Assembly (NCBI GenBank): GCA_037833965.1
Contig: AP031358.1
Coordinates: 2,178,001 to 2,242,000, forward strand
Length of the DNA stretch: 64,000 bases
Direction of reading: 5' to 3'
Origin: Marchantia polymorpha subsp. ruderalis
Lineage: Eukaryota > Streptophyta > Marchantiopsida > Marchantiales > Marchantiaceae
Below are positions 1 to 11,440 of this stretch, piece by piece (the stretch's first letter is position 1; every line of letters starts with the position of its first letter). The position numbers and the translations under genes were made by a program. Below the pieces are notes generated by a model. The model worked only from the letters and a program-made list of their open reading frames with translations, did no database searches and had not been told where the DNA came from.

Positions 1-2220
1 GATAATTTGTCATCAAGTCCTTGCTTCCAAATTTGTTAATAGGAACAATCTTACATAGAAACCAAGTTGAAGAAAATCCATAGATAGTAGCACTTTCTAA
101 CACTTTAGTGAGTATATGCCCAATAGCATCTCCTCCCCACTTGAAAAGTTCAATTGAAAGATCATCTAAATCCTCACATGTACTATTTGCCAATTGTCTG
201 AGTTGAGCCATCACTTTAGCTTCAGAATATAAGCCAGGTTTTCCTTCACAACGTGGCATTAAGTAGCATTGGGACAAAAATAAAACTTTTCAACAAAAGA
301 TACCAAATTCTTGGGTTCAAGAGTAGGTTTGGAAGATTGTACTGCACACCGTCTGCAAAAAGATTTGAGATTCTCCAACAGCTACTTTGTCAAGCACTCT
401 TGCTTCGGCATAAAAAAAGCTTGTTTTTTTGACTTCATCAAGTCTTTGTAAAGTCTTGTCATAATAAGCCGACTGTGAAGATCAAAGTATTTATCAACTA
501 ATATTGCCCTTGCTTGCTTGCAATCAAAGTCAAACCATCCATTGCAAGGAAGACATCTAGCTCTTCTGTTCTTATGTTTCAAAAAGAATTTAGAAGCAGA
601 GTTTTTGAACAATTTGGTTAGTTGCAAACTAGATATATGTGGATCTAGGCTTCAAGTAGTAAAAGTCAAGAAGTCTTGAACATGTTGATTATAAAGTTAC
701 TTCTTACTAAGATCTTAACAAAAAGTTTGAAGAAGTAGAAACATGCTGACATGTAGAGAGAGGAATTGACTTTGACAACAAAAGAGTAAATAAAAGAGGT
801 GTATGATCTGATTCTGGTTGAGACTTTGGAATATCAAATGTTGATATAAATGAACTATTAGTGATAGACAACAAAAGATAATCAATAGTGCTAACGCCGG
901 TAGAGAAAAAACATCATTGAGACTTTCGGATTACATGTGGCTCCAAAAGTCAAAAAATGCTCAGTTAAGTCATTTATACAAATATCACAAGAGATTCTAG
1001 ATCACAAACTATCTTTACTTTCTTCAAAGAGTAAGAAAACAAGGAACCATCAAATTGTGTAAATTGAGTAGATTGTATGCGAGCATTAAAGTTTCAAACA
1101 AGAAAAACTTCACCTTTGTCTTGATATTTAAGAACATCTCCTATGAGTCGATGGAACGGTTGACTTCAATTGCAAGTGCTTGTGGAGTAAATCTGCATCA
1201 ATAATGGTGCAAAGTAACAAAGTGCCAAATAACTGTAAGATAGTCTAATCAATCCAAGAAAAAGCCAATGATATTGTTTTCCAATATCTTGGCTTTGTAA
1301 ATGTATTGTAGGATCTGATGAAAGTAGCAATGACTTCAAAGTCTCTTCGTCCTCGTCAATTTTTATGGTTTCAAGTAGATACCATCAAAGTAAACCCTTG
1401 TATCTCTCCAGTAGCATTGCTCTCATGCTACCAAGTCTCCACAATGTTGATGATATCCGTCATCTTCCAAATTGGATGTGCACTCACATACTTTGTCGTA
1501 GATAGGACTTTTATGTTCCATATCAACACCCTCAACCTCTTGGATTACTAGGTTGATGATTGTCTTCTACTCTGAATAACAATAGCTTGATTATCACGTA
1601 GATAAGCGACAAAAAATGTTGCTTGAGCTTCTTTGACTTTTGCAAGCTACTTCCTCTTTGCTTCAACTTGTAGAGATGTAAGATCGAATCTAACCAAATC
1701 CTTCGTTCTTTGAGAATGAGATTGTTAGCTAAAGCAGTATTACGTTGAGCTTGATCCACAAATTTAACAATAATGTCACGAGGTTGTGCTTCTTTATTTC
1801 CAATACAAAAAGCTTGAGCCAAATTCGGATTGAAATTATAAAGTGTTTAAGCCAAGAACTTGATGACAACACTCCTCATCTTTTGCTTATCAGATTTAGG
1901 TAGCCCAAAAATCCTCACATTCTTTCTACGAGCAAATTGAATTCAATCTCTTATTTTTTACAAAAATAGATATGAGCAAATTTAGTAGCTTTAGCATAAG
2001 ATTTTATTTTCAATTCTGGAAATTCAACCACTTCATGCAATCTAGGAGTAGCAAAAGTAGATACTTGAGAATTAGACTTCTCTTGGATGTCTTCAACACA
2101 TCTAGAAATTTCAAACATGATCTTCTCAAGACTTTAGTGAGATACTTTCAACTCTCCGATTTTATTTTTTGCAGGTTTCAAATCAACATTTTGTACCTTG
2201 AATTTTGAATTTTGATTTTT
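1..2220 (-). mobile_element. Degenerate L1-type LINE (ORF1, endonuclease and start of reverse transcriptase)
   Basis: Read on the minus strand, this stretch keeps pieces of a non-LTR retrotransposon in the expected order, split among frames. Near 1930-1880 a piece reads RRKNVRIFGLPKS, like the RRM of L1 ORF1. At 1780-1700 follows PRDIIVKFVDQAQRN..ALANN, like the ORF1 C-terminal domain. At 1130-1090 KGEVFLV-NFNAR resembles the GDFNA motif of the EEP endonuclease. At 940-780 STIDYLLLS..ESDHTPLLFTL matches the endonuclease C-terminus. At 627-382 there is a WFDFDCKQAR linker, and at 180-1 LFKWGGDAI..W..KIVPINKFGSKDLMTNYQ matches the start of the reverse transcriptase. Many stops and frameshifts show that it is dead. 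The RT core and 3' end lie beyond the left edge of the window. Family assignment comes from recalled motif patterns, not a search. Confidence 0.72.
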
Positions 2221-2318
2221 TTTTTGGCAAAACACTTTCAAATCTTCCAAAACCGTTTGCACAAAATGAGTAACTTGTTTTTAGATCTATCATGATTCCA
2301 ACTTTGCAAGTTTTTACA

Positions 2319-2814
2319 CAAACTCAAAGCTCTGAATTGATAATTTCTTTAAAATGGCTGCGTTAAGGCTGAAATTTTGTAATCATGTGCACACGGCTGT
2401 ACTTAACAACTTCATTAAATTTCAGCTCTAGTTGATACTTCAGCGTGAAGATATGACTACCTCATGATCTAGTTTTCAAAACCTAAACTCAAAGCTTTGA
2501 ATTGACAATCTCTTCACACCGGCTCCGTTCAAGTTGAAATTTTGCAGTCTTGTGCGGCCAATCAACCTCAACAATTCCACCAAATTTCAACTCCAGCTAA
2601 TACTTCAGCGTGAAGATATGGCTTCCTCATGATATAGCCTCCAAAACCTAAACTCAAAGCTTTGAATTTACAATCTTTTCACACCGGCTTCATTGAAGTT
2701 GAAGTTCTGCAATCATGTGCGGCCAACTAAACTCAACAACTCCATCAAACTTCAGCTCCAGCTGACACTTCAGCGCACAATTATAGCTATCGCAAGATCG
2801 AGTCGCCAAAATCC
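2319..2814. repeat. Tandem array of three ~165-bp monomers
   Basis: The string AAACTCAAAGCT recurs at about 2319, 2485, 2650 and 2815, giving three full units of 165-166 bp. Each unit also carries a recognisable copy of CTTCAGCGTGAAGATAT and an internal imperfect hairpin built on AAATTTCAACT and its complement. The array sits directly on the 5' side of the minus-strand LINE remnant, where 5'-UTR promoter monomers would be expected. It could equally be a small satellite block unrelated to the LINE. Confidence 0.8.
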
Positions 2815-2829
2815 AAACTCAAAGCTCCA

Positions 2830-3240
2830 AATTTGATTGGTATTAAAATTTATATTTTTATATTTTAGAATTGAAAAATTTCAATTTTTTCAATTACATG
2901 ATAATATAATTTCTATTATATTATCATATCAATTTTTATCATATCAAACTAAAAATATAATAAAAAATCTTATTCATAAAGAAATTTCTATCTACTCTAT
3001 ATAAGTGTGGTGGTTAGTTTTTTTTTTTAATTTTCGAAACAAGAAGTTTAAGAGGTAGAAGAATAGTAATTTCACACTTTTAGTATAAGAATACTACAAA
3101 GTAGAGCTGATAGTAGATTCTGTGATAGAGTTCTAGTTAGTAGTACTGGAATACAATTAGCTTACTCTTTTTGAAGTTAGTGTTTATACTTGTAGGCAGT
3201 AAAGTTGAATTAGATGAGTTATGATCTGGTAGAGTATATA
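2830..3240. other. AT-rich spacer
   Basis: Very AT-rich sequence with runs of A and T and no plausible coding frame or structured repeat. It separates the 165-bp monomer array from a patch of GC-richer, retroelement-like sequence. Confidence 0.5.
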
Positions 3241-3284
3241 TCTCATAAATTTTTCAATGAGTAAAAATTTGACTTAGGTAGGGT

Positions 3285-3435
3285 TTCGATAGATAGAGCT
3301 CCGCACGCTGGTTCTAATGAGCCCAAGAACTCCTGAAACGAAAAAGTTATCACTGAGTTATGAGTGTCGAAAATGGTTGGTATAGATAGGCGAAGGCGCA
3401 GAAGTGCCTTTGGCCGAAAGGTCTTCGGACTTCGG
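3285..3435 (+). repeat. Fragment shared with the leader of the 5.3-kb element family
   Basis: The sequence around GAGCCCAAGAAC, preceded by a GAGCTC..CACGCTGGTTCTAA-like block and followed by GTTATCACTGAGTTATGAGTGTCG, matches the leader of the element family at 60751-60850 (same strand) and, inverted, at 23822-23900 and 63760-63840. The short motif CGAAGGC and related GC-rich hairpin words also occur here, unlike in the surrounding AT-rich DNA. I infer either a remnant of an additional copy or a sequence captured by another element. Confidence 0.5.
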
Positions 3436-3439
3436 CCTT

Positions 3440-3610
3440 GGAGCATGGATCTTGCAGAATCCATATCTCTGCGTTAGAGTGTGAACTGGAGCTGAAATTT
3501 AATAAGGTTTCTGTTCTCAGCCCGACGCACATGCGTGCAAAATTTCAGCCTCAACGGAATACATTTGAAGAAGTTATTAATTCGGAGCCTTGAGTTTGAG
3601 TTTGTGTGAA
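3440..3610 (-). repeat. Inverted, diverged copy of the ~165-bp monomer
   Basis: On the plus strand this reads GGAGCTGAAATTT, then GCACATGCGTGC, then AAAATTTCAGCCTCAACGGA, then a block ending CTTGAGTTTGAGTTT. That is the order found in the reverse complement of the monomers at 2319-2814. Sequence identity is clearly lower than among the three tandem units. Confidence 0.55.
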
Positions 3611-3639
3611 CCTTTGAACTTCGGAGAAGAGACTTTGGA

Positions 3640-4423
3640 CTTTGGACTTGAAAAGATTTGAGAGAGAATTCAGTCACGTGATGGAGTTGGAGTGTCGAGT
3701 GAAGGAATTGACAGCTAACGGAGTAGCAGAGCGTCGGCAGTTAGGTATGAAGCTCAATTTGTTCATCTTTGGTTTGGAGGAGACGAAGTAGACTTAGAAT
3801 TGGAATTGTCAGCCGTTTTGAGAAGGGTAGGAGTAGATAGGAGCTCAACGGGCGTTGTGACGGCCGGGTCGGATGGCATCGCGCCTGTTGGAAGCTCTCA
3901 TCACAACGAGTGACATCTTGGAGTGTTAGTTAGGAATAAAGAAGCTCAAGGCTCTGCCTTTGGGGGGCTTTTCCATTAATTAGTTTCTCAGCTTTCAGTC
4001 TGCATTTCTCTGCACGTTTGTGAAATTGAATGATTTGTCATCGTGTGCGAGTTGGTTCAGTTTTTCGAAGATACCGCATCTGAAGTAGAGAGTCCAATTC
4101 AGATATTCTTAGTAGCATAGAGCTAATTCAGGATTTAAGCAAGTCTGTAAATTAGAAACTCAGTGCAGCCGGCTGAGTGAGTAATCTTGGGAAATTTCCC
4201 ACCCTGAATACAGAGTGCAAGGTAGGGTGCGATTCTTGCAGACTTTGGTTGGACAATTTTTAGGTTTTGTGTCTGATTATACTCTACTCTTCGGACCTTC
4301 GGCCGTAATCGAGCAGTATCTTCTGGAAGTGACATGTGCCTGAGAAGTAAAAATCTTCAATAGAATGTAAATTCGTGACACTACTTGGTTCTCTGGTATT
4401 GTTTCTGTGCTCGTGGTATCAGA
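3640..4423 (+). mobile_element. Possible LTR remnant ending in a tRNA-Met-type primer binding site
   Basis: TGGTATCAGA at 4414-4423 is the usual core of the primer-binding site complementary to initiator methionine tRNA in plant LTR retrotransposons. The preceding ~700 bp is less AT-rich than its surroundings and has no open frame. No second LTR and no polyprotein sequence follow the site; the next ~7 kb contains no recognised element. Confidence in the primer site is modest because a 10-base match can arise by chance. Confidence 0.35.
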
Positions 4424-7400
4424 TCTTTACCATTATGTTCCATTTCGGTAATTATCCAAAAATTAATAAATTTCACATTTCACATTTTACATTAGACTTT
4501 GTTTAAATTGATGATTTTGTGTAATTGATAAAATTAAGAATACTTATTGATAGCTTTATTTAATGAATTGAGAAAATATCATCTTAGATATTTCTCATTA
4601 TTTTTAGATATTTGAAAACATTTGTGAGTGAAATATTACATTTGTAAAACTCTAGTAAGATTAAGTCATTTATGTTATAATTTTATTTTGTGACCTAATC
4701 ACTATGAGAATACAACGTTCAAAATCATTTTCATCATCTTGATCTATGATCATTATGGATGGTACAATATATTGTTGAATGATGAACACAATTTTGATGG
4801 AATTTCAAACATTTACTTGAGAGATTCATGTATAAGGATTTCACAAGGAGAAGTTTTTTACAGATTTCACGCAAAGATCATAGTTAGTTGAAGAGGCTTT
4901 GAGTTTTTTGGGTCTCTAAGGAAGAAGATGCTAAACTTCTTTGAGAATTATGTGAATCATAGCAAATATAAGAATTTCTTGCCTCCGCAATAGATTGTTT
5001 ACAGGAACAGTGAGATGTTTATCGGTTTGCTGAAATGTAATCAAGCGGGCACGGTAGTTCAGATCATGGTAGAAAAGTGAAAGATTAAACGACAGAGTGA
5101 GTCAGACCACAACCTGGAATTATGGGATACCTCAGAAGCTCGAGTGACAGGAAACATGTCACTAGAACGGAAGACATGTGTCTCTAGTGGTCACAGAGAA
5201 ATGCTGTACCTCAGTGAAATTCAGCAAAAGCTGCCCACTCAGCATGGCGAGGCGGAAATTGAGCGTCATGAGAGAAGCGCTTTATGCCCAGGCGTAAACT
5301 TAGCGTCATGCAGTTTTGTGCTTCACAGATTGATCGAACATGTGACGCGCGAGAGTATTACCGACCAGTTGATTTTCCGAGAAATTCTTCCTAGTTAGTA
5401 TTCTGAGGATATGCATTGGAGTGGGAGTCAATCAGTTGAACTGGTCTATTACCAATTCGCGATGGGTCTTAGACTACACACACCGCTAGTTCACAACTTT
5501 TCAGCCTTTCAAATTGGACAGCCCGAATCTAATACTTCACGAGGTATTCGATTCAGTTATTTCAGGGTCTTTTTGTTCTTATTCTCTTGCTGCTGCTTTT
5601 CATGCACATGGTCCGTTTACCCTCGAGAGACGAACTCTCGCGAGAGGTCAGGATGATTCAATTGCGTGAACTTTCTTGATGCTGTCAAAACCTTTCAGAC
5701 AAGACGTGTACAATAGTAATATAAGCTATGAGTAACGTTTTGCATCGATTTCGTGGAAGTTATTCTCCTTCATCAATCATTTAAGCAAGAAGCGCGTTAC
5801 TACGTTAACATTAACTGAATACAAATCTCGATTTCAGCAGCAGATTATCGACTTGCGCGCTGATGAGCAGGTAATCATACTGACGATTCACTTTCGACTC
5901 TCAGGACTGTGGACGTGACTTTCTTATAGACACCTGGCAAAATTCGGATCCTCTGAAGCTTGAGTTGACATCCAGAGGCGTGTTCCTAATGCTCCGTTAT
6001 GTGGCCTTGAATTGCCTCATCCTACTTTCCTCTCCTGGCAGATGATCTTTATACACGCATAACAAATATGTCATGTACTTTTTGGAACCCGACAATATAA
6101 CCTCGAAAGTAGGCAAGCTTTTATGGGACATCTGTCCTCGTTGTTTCAACGTGAGATCTAGCTTTTAGCAGCTGTCAGGTAGATCTCCGATAATGATAAC
6201 TGAGCTGAAGGACCGAACACATTTTCACACATCCTCCTATCCAGATTGCAGTAGACACAGGCCGCAGGATGAAGAACTGAAAGTAGTTAAGATTGCGTCC
6301 TCAGAAAAATACTGACTAAGTGCAATTCATCACAACATACACACAGATAACACTGTCTTGAATAAGCCTGAGTGGCGGATCATATAGCAAGAGGTGAATC
6401 CACGTCCAAGGTAACTTAGAGGGGTTGCTGTTGGATCTGTTGGTTCAACGTTGAATCTATGAAAGCATATGCAGATCTCATTGTTTGACATTTTGGAATC
6501 CTTTATTTTGGGATTTGCATATGTGGTCGGCTGCACGACGAAGAGACTCATATCCACAACAGGAGTCCAAACAGTGTGGTATTTAATGATTGCCCTGTCA
6601 GTGCAAGGGCTATTCTGTTGCCGCCAGACATACACCTGCACATGCTTTTCATTGAGAGCTAAAACTGTAGGCTTGATAAAGCAGTGCTCCATAGGTTGTT
6701 CTTGATACATGTAGCTTAGATTCAACTAAGCAATCAGGTTTGAACCTGTTTACCATGAATCAAGGAAGACGAGCTTCAACGAAGAAGGTAGAAGTGCATC
6801 CGAAATTATTGCCCACTCCCACAAAGAAGTATTCCATTCCTCAGGCAAACAGAACAGTGGAAAATAAATCTGGAAGTAGGAACCATGAATCACGTCTCAA
6901 ATTGTTGAACACCTGCTACAAATCAAGCAGTACTGTCCCGCAAGCTTTTTTACGAAAGGATTCAAGGGAAGATCAATCATCAAACTTTTGAGTCTCAGTT
7001 TGTTGTCTGCTCGCAACAGACATGAATCTCGAGCAAACTTCAGTGACGTAGTCACGTATCTCAGTCAATTGTGCTGGGATTGGACTGATTCATTCTACAG
7101 AGTATGCAGGTTATGAGAAACTGTAAGCATTCTTGCATAAGTTTGCTTTATAACTAACAATTAGTTGAAAACAGGTAGGGACACAGTAGTTAAGATATGC
7201 ACGGCTGGTGTTTTTGGATACGCATAACAAGGAGGGTCAGAGTTCCAGATTTTTCGAAAGATTGCTTGGATTCGGTCAACGAACACTTCAAGTCTACGTT
7301 ATTACCTTCTGGGTAGACCTGCCATGCCGAAGACCACGGTGGCCATGATACGCACCCAGAGAAGTGCTTCAAAGAATCATTTTAGATTTGACACAGTGAA

Positions 7401-10400
7401 GACTCTCTGGTGGAACTTTCTTCATGCCTTCATGCAACTGATTAGACAACGTTGTTCAAAGTCTTGTGCTGATGCAAAATCAACTTATGATCTTGCTGCA
7501 AATTCATCGAGGATTGCGTCGGTCACGTATCAAATCTCCCTGTCTCGTGGACCATCGCTCGTAAAATATTCACTGAGAATGAGCTTGCTGGTCTGTACTG
7601 AAATGGCTCGAAAGACTTGTAAGTTGTTTAGGTCCACCATCACTTGCCTCGACAGAATTGGATCAAGGTGTCAACTGATAGTCCGCCTTAGACCCAGCGC
7701 ATCATTGAACAAGCCGCAGAAAATCTAGAGATGACTGCATTGTCGGAATATATGCTTGTCAGGATACCGGCCGCTTTACTGAGACCACAATCATCACTCG
7801 TTGTGACATAAGCAGACGACGACGGAGAAGTGAGTTTATATTTGACGCCAGTCTTTCAGAAAGAGTTTCACCCATGATCAGTCGGATCACGTGAGAGAAG
7901 CAGCAACGGAACTCTGGGTGGTCACAAATCGCGCATCTACTCTTCCCCAGTTGTCAGCTTACAGTGACATCAGTTCGGCCACGCCGTGCACCTGCTACTG
8001 TTTTCAGGGATCTGAAACGCCTTGTGAGTTGATTTCATGGAACTACTGATTGTTGTCAACTGCTTTCCTAGTTCCTTCCGATTAGGTGGGGGCCCTGTGG
8101 CTTTCTTGTCTTGACGCATCGCTGGTCACTACGTATGGCTTCTTTGGCTTTAAGGGGTCTCAAGTTTGTTTCTTGTCTGCGTTGCTTATTCCGAGGAAGG
8201 AGAAGTCTCTTCAGTCATGGATATGAAGCTTCATTGACTTCGTCAAGGACGGACGGCAGATCTCCTCTCCCATGCCATTTGAGTTTATGACCTGCTTTTC
8301 TAATGAACAATTGGAAGCTTCATCAAGGTCGACCGGTGCTACCTCCTTCCTTCTCTGTCACGCGCGTTCGTGATCAGGTCGATATGCATGTCCGAGGACA
8401 AAGCTGACCGAATTTCCAGCGCAGGGTGTCATGCATGGCATCTTTGTCAACAGATAACTCGGTCGAGCATTTGCCGATGTTGGACGAGCAGAACGCACTT
8501 GGCCCTGCTCGATTCAAATTTGCAGCCGGCTGTGGATTGACTAGTCCTATAAGCCTCAACCAGTAGATTTCATTGCTTATACCTGCAAAACGTTCTCTGT
8601 TATCGAATCACACGCCAAATTTGAGTTCTCAAGGATTGGAAAGTTGATGCGGGTGCCAGTTATTCAGCCATGGTCTGCAGCCAATGTTAGCTCGGGACTG
8701 AACAATCTTTAGCAATGATAATGAAATCATGAACGCACCATTACATAACAGACAGACAGCTAGCTGCAGGTTAGGCTCTAGCTATACCAGACACTCCGGG
8801 CTCACTAGGATCCCAAGCCTTGAGGCGCAACTTTTGATACAACAGTGGCGAATCACTAAAGATCTTGAAAGGTATCAACACGTGTTTATAACTCATAAAA
8901 AGTTCTCGATTCGGGAGAGTTTAGAGAGAGAGAGGGAGGTGGATTGCAGTCGCCCTGTCTCCGCTGGTTGAATTTATGTGAGTGGCTGATTAGTACTCAA
9001 AAGGAGTTCACTCGGCCTCCCCAGTAACAGCCTGTCGCGCTGATCATGCTGTCAGGCAGGCTACTCTGCAAATGTAGCCTGAACTTGTGGCTCGGGCAAG
9101 AGTCCTATGCTGTTGACTAAACTCGAGGTTATACTTCTTGCAAGCGAACGTTTCTTGGCGCATTCCTGCACATGAAACATGGTACCAGTGAAGGATAGCT
9201 GTCTTTTAAAAGATGCAGGGTTGGCAAATCAACTGTTATTGAAACAAAATCTTTACATGTACAACTATTTCTGGACAAAGACTTGCATATTCGTATCATT
9301 CCGAACTTGTGTTGCGCATGGCCAGTTTGAAGCCTCGAGTCTATGTCTATCCTGGCTTGATAGTACATATTTATGTAGTGTGTTCAAAGCTAGATAGAAG
9401 ACTTCTCGATTCGACGGCCGAGGGAGATTAAGTAGCTAGGACAGGAGGGCCTGTCCTGGCTCCATAGGCCTGGAATCATAATCCCTTTGCCTGATAATAG
9501 CACCTACAGGGACCTGGCAACTCGGATCACAGGGGAGGTTTTGTTACACACTTGAATGTGAAACGAGTTTATAAGACAGCTTAGAATATGGTAATTACCA
9601 ATATCTATATAAAGTCTAGGGTTACAGCATTGTCGGCCTACTAAAAACATTCAGAGTAAGATAACAATGTCATAATGGAGCAAAAATGTTCTGTTGTTCC
9701 TTAAACTCGACGGAATCAAACTGAAAATGTCTTTACTTAATGAACAAATTACACCAATCTAATCACGAGCAGGTTCAGAACTGTGGTAAATAATACATAT
9801 TCTTGGACGAATAGTCGGATATCGAATATGCTGAGAATGAAGCAGCTGGATTAGTCTTCATGGGAGGGACCGACTGAGCTTTTCGTTGAGGTTTCAGGGT
9901 GTATTGCGTTGAATCGGCATATAGGTCCATGAGAAGTGGATTCAATAACAAATAAGTGGCTTCGATTTGTCACATTCCAGTACCGTATCAAAACAGGAGC
10001 CTACTGAATGAAAGAGCAGATTTGTTGATTTGTCATCAAATGCAGGACTTCTGGTCAAATCTTCGACATCCAGAACTTTTCTTTATTCAAATCCGTACAT
10101 CAACCTCTTCCCGTAACATCCTGGCCAGGTAAACAAAGCCATTTGCTAATACGGGCCTGAGAACACGGGCAGAGAAGACCACCTAAGAAGACAAAGATCA
10201 ATGGAATAGCTCACGACTTTCCACGAGGATCTGCCTGGGGAGGTGAAACCTCATTGAATCACGTGAGACTACGATAGATTTTCTCCTAGAACATCAGTCT
10301 TCAGCAACAAATCTAGGTCATAAGTTTCCGTTTCATGTTACAGACAGTGAAGTTCCCTAGCATGAAACAAGACAACACACATAGATCTCCCAGCCGTACT

Positions 10401-11430
10401 TTACTTGTTGATTCCAGGCATGTCTGCTTTATATACGGACGCTAGTGTTTCTTCATGTGGAAGGCAACAACGTACAATGTACACATATAAAAGTTAGCTA
10501 AAAGTTGTGGCCCTTCTAAAGCAGGAATCTGAAACTGTGTCAGAATCATGGCTTCAGCTTCCTAATCTTCGGGCAATTCAATTCTTCTGGGCTTTGAAAA
10601 TTATAGTGGTCCTTTCGTAGTAGCTTCGAACGGAGACCGTTATGGAAAAAGGAAGAGTATGGGTTCGGATCCATTAAGCTCTGATGCAGATAGTTACACT
10701 TTTTAGTTATAAGAAGCAGAGTTTAAGTGGATCCGAAGATTAAGACCTGTAACCTGGTCAAGTCAAATATCTAGACGTATTTCAACTTTGCACAACACTT
10801 TGACATATCATTGTAGACTGGATAGACTATCAATATTTCTTGCTGGTATTTATGACCAGGCACTAACTCTATGCTCCTCACTAGGACACTCGAATGTTTG
10901 GCATCCTAATATGTCAACAACAGTATCTTCGTATCGTTGTACCATTCTTTCGGATTTGTGTTGCAAAAGTGGGAAAAAGAAATATAAATAAGAATATAAA
11001 ACTGAATCATACCAGTACTTAAACCTCAAGCTTCATGTACTTGTGCATTTACAACCATCCAGCTCATCTGGTTGGTAAGCAGATTGTTTTTTCTCTTCCA
11101 GAGAGCTCTTTATCATCTTAGAAGAGCTCGATGCCTCAGCGCGTCAACTCATAAATATACCGAGGCTTTGTGGAAGTTGCTAGCAGTGTATTCATCTCAT
11201 CGATGATGATGTTTAGGCAGGATGAGCGAAGCATTCGATGATAATTTTACGTTAGCATACATACTTCTCAACGCTCTGATTTCAGATTTGTCTTCAAGAT
11301 ACAGTTCCTAGCTTCTGTTGAGTTTGGAAAATTCAGGTGCACAGTCTAGAAAGAGCAGTTCATCGTGCGTGGTAGTTTGACAGTAAGAAGCAATCAAGCA
11401 ACAGTTGGCCTCTGAAATTGCCAAAAGTTG
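4424..11430. other. Long spacer without a recognised gene
   Basis: Seven kilobases of moderately AT-rich DNA. The open frames here (for example 6330-6725 on minus and 7324-7728 on plus) show no domain, signal peptide or family motif I recognise, and they are interleaved with stops and overlapping frames. I saw no convincing tRNA, terminal repeats or tandem array. A 12-bp palindrome CTCTCGCGAGAG lies at about 5634-5645. Any upstream exon of the transporter at 11441 should be in this stretch, but I could not find one. Confidence 0.5.
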
Positions 11431-11440
11431 GTAAAGTCTC

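Noticed and set aside
6330..6725. 131-codon frame on minus
   Set aside because: No motif, and overlapped by an equally long frame on the other strand.
7324..7728. 134-codon frame on plus
   Set aside because: No recognisable domain, no splice-supported context, and unremarkable composition.
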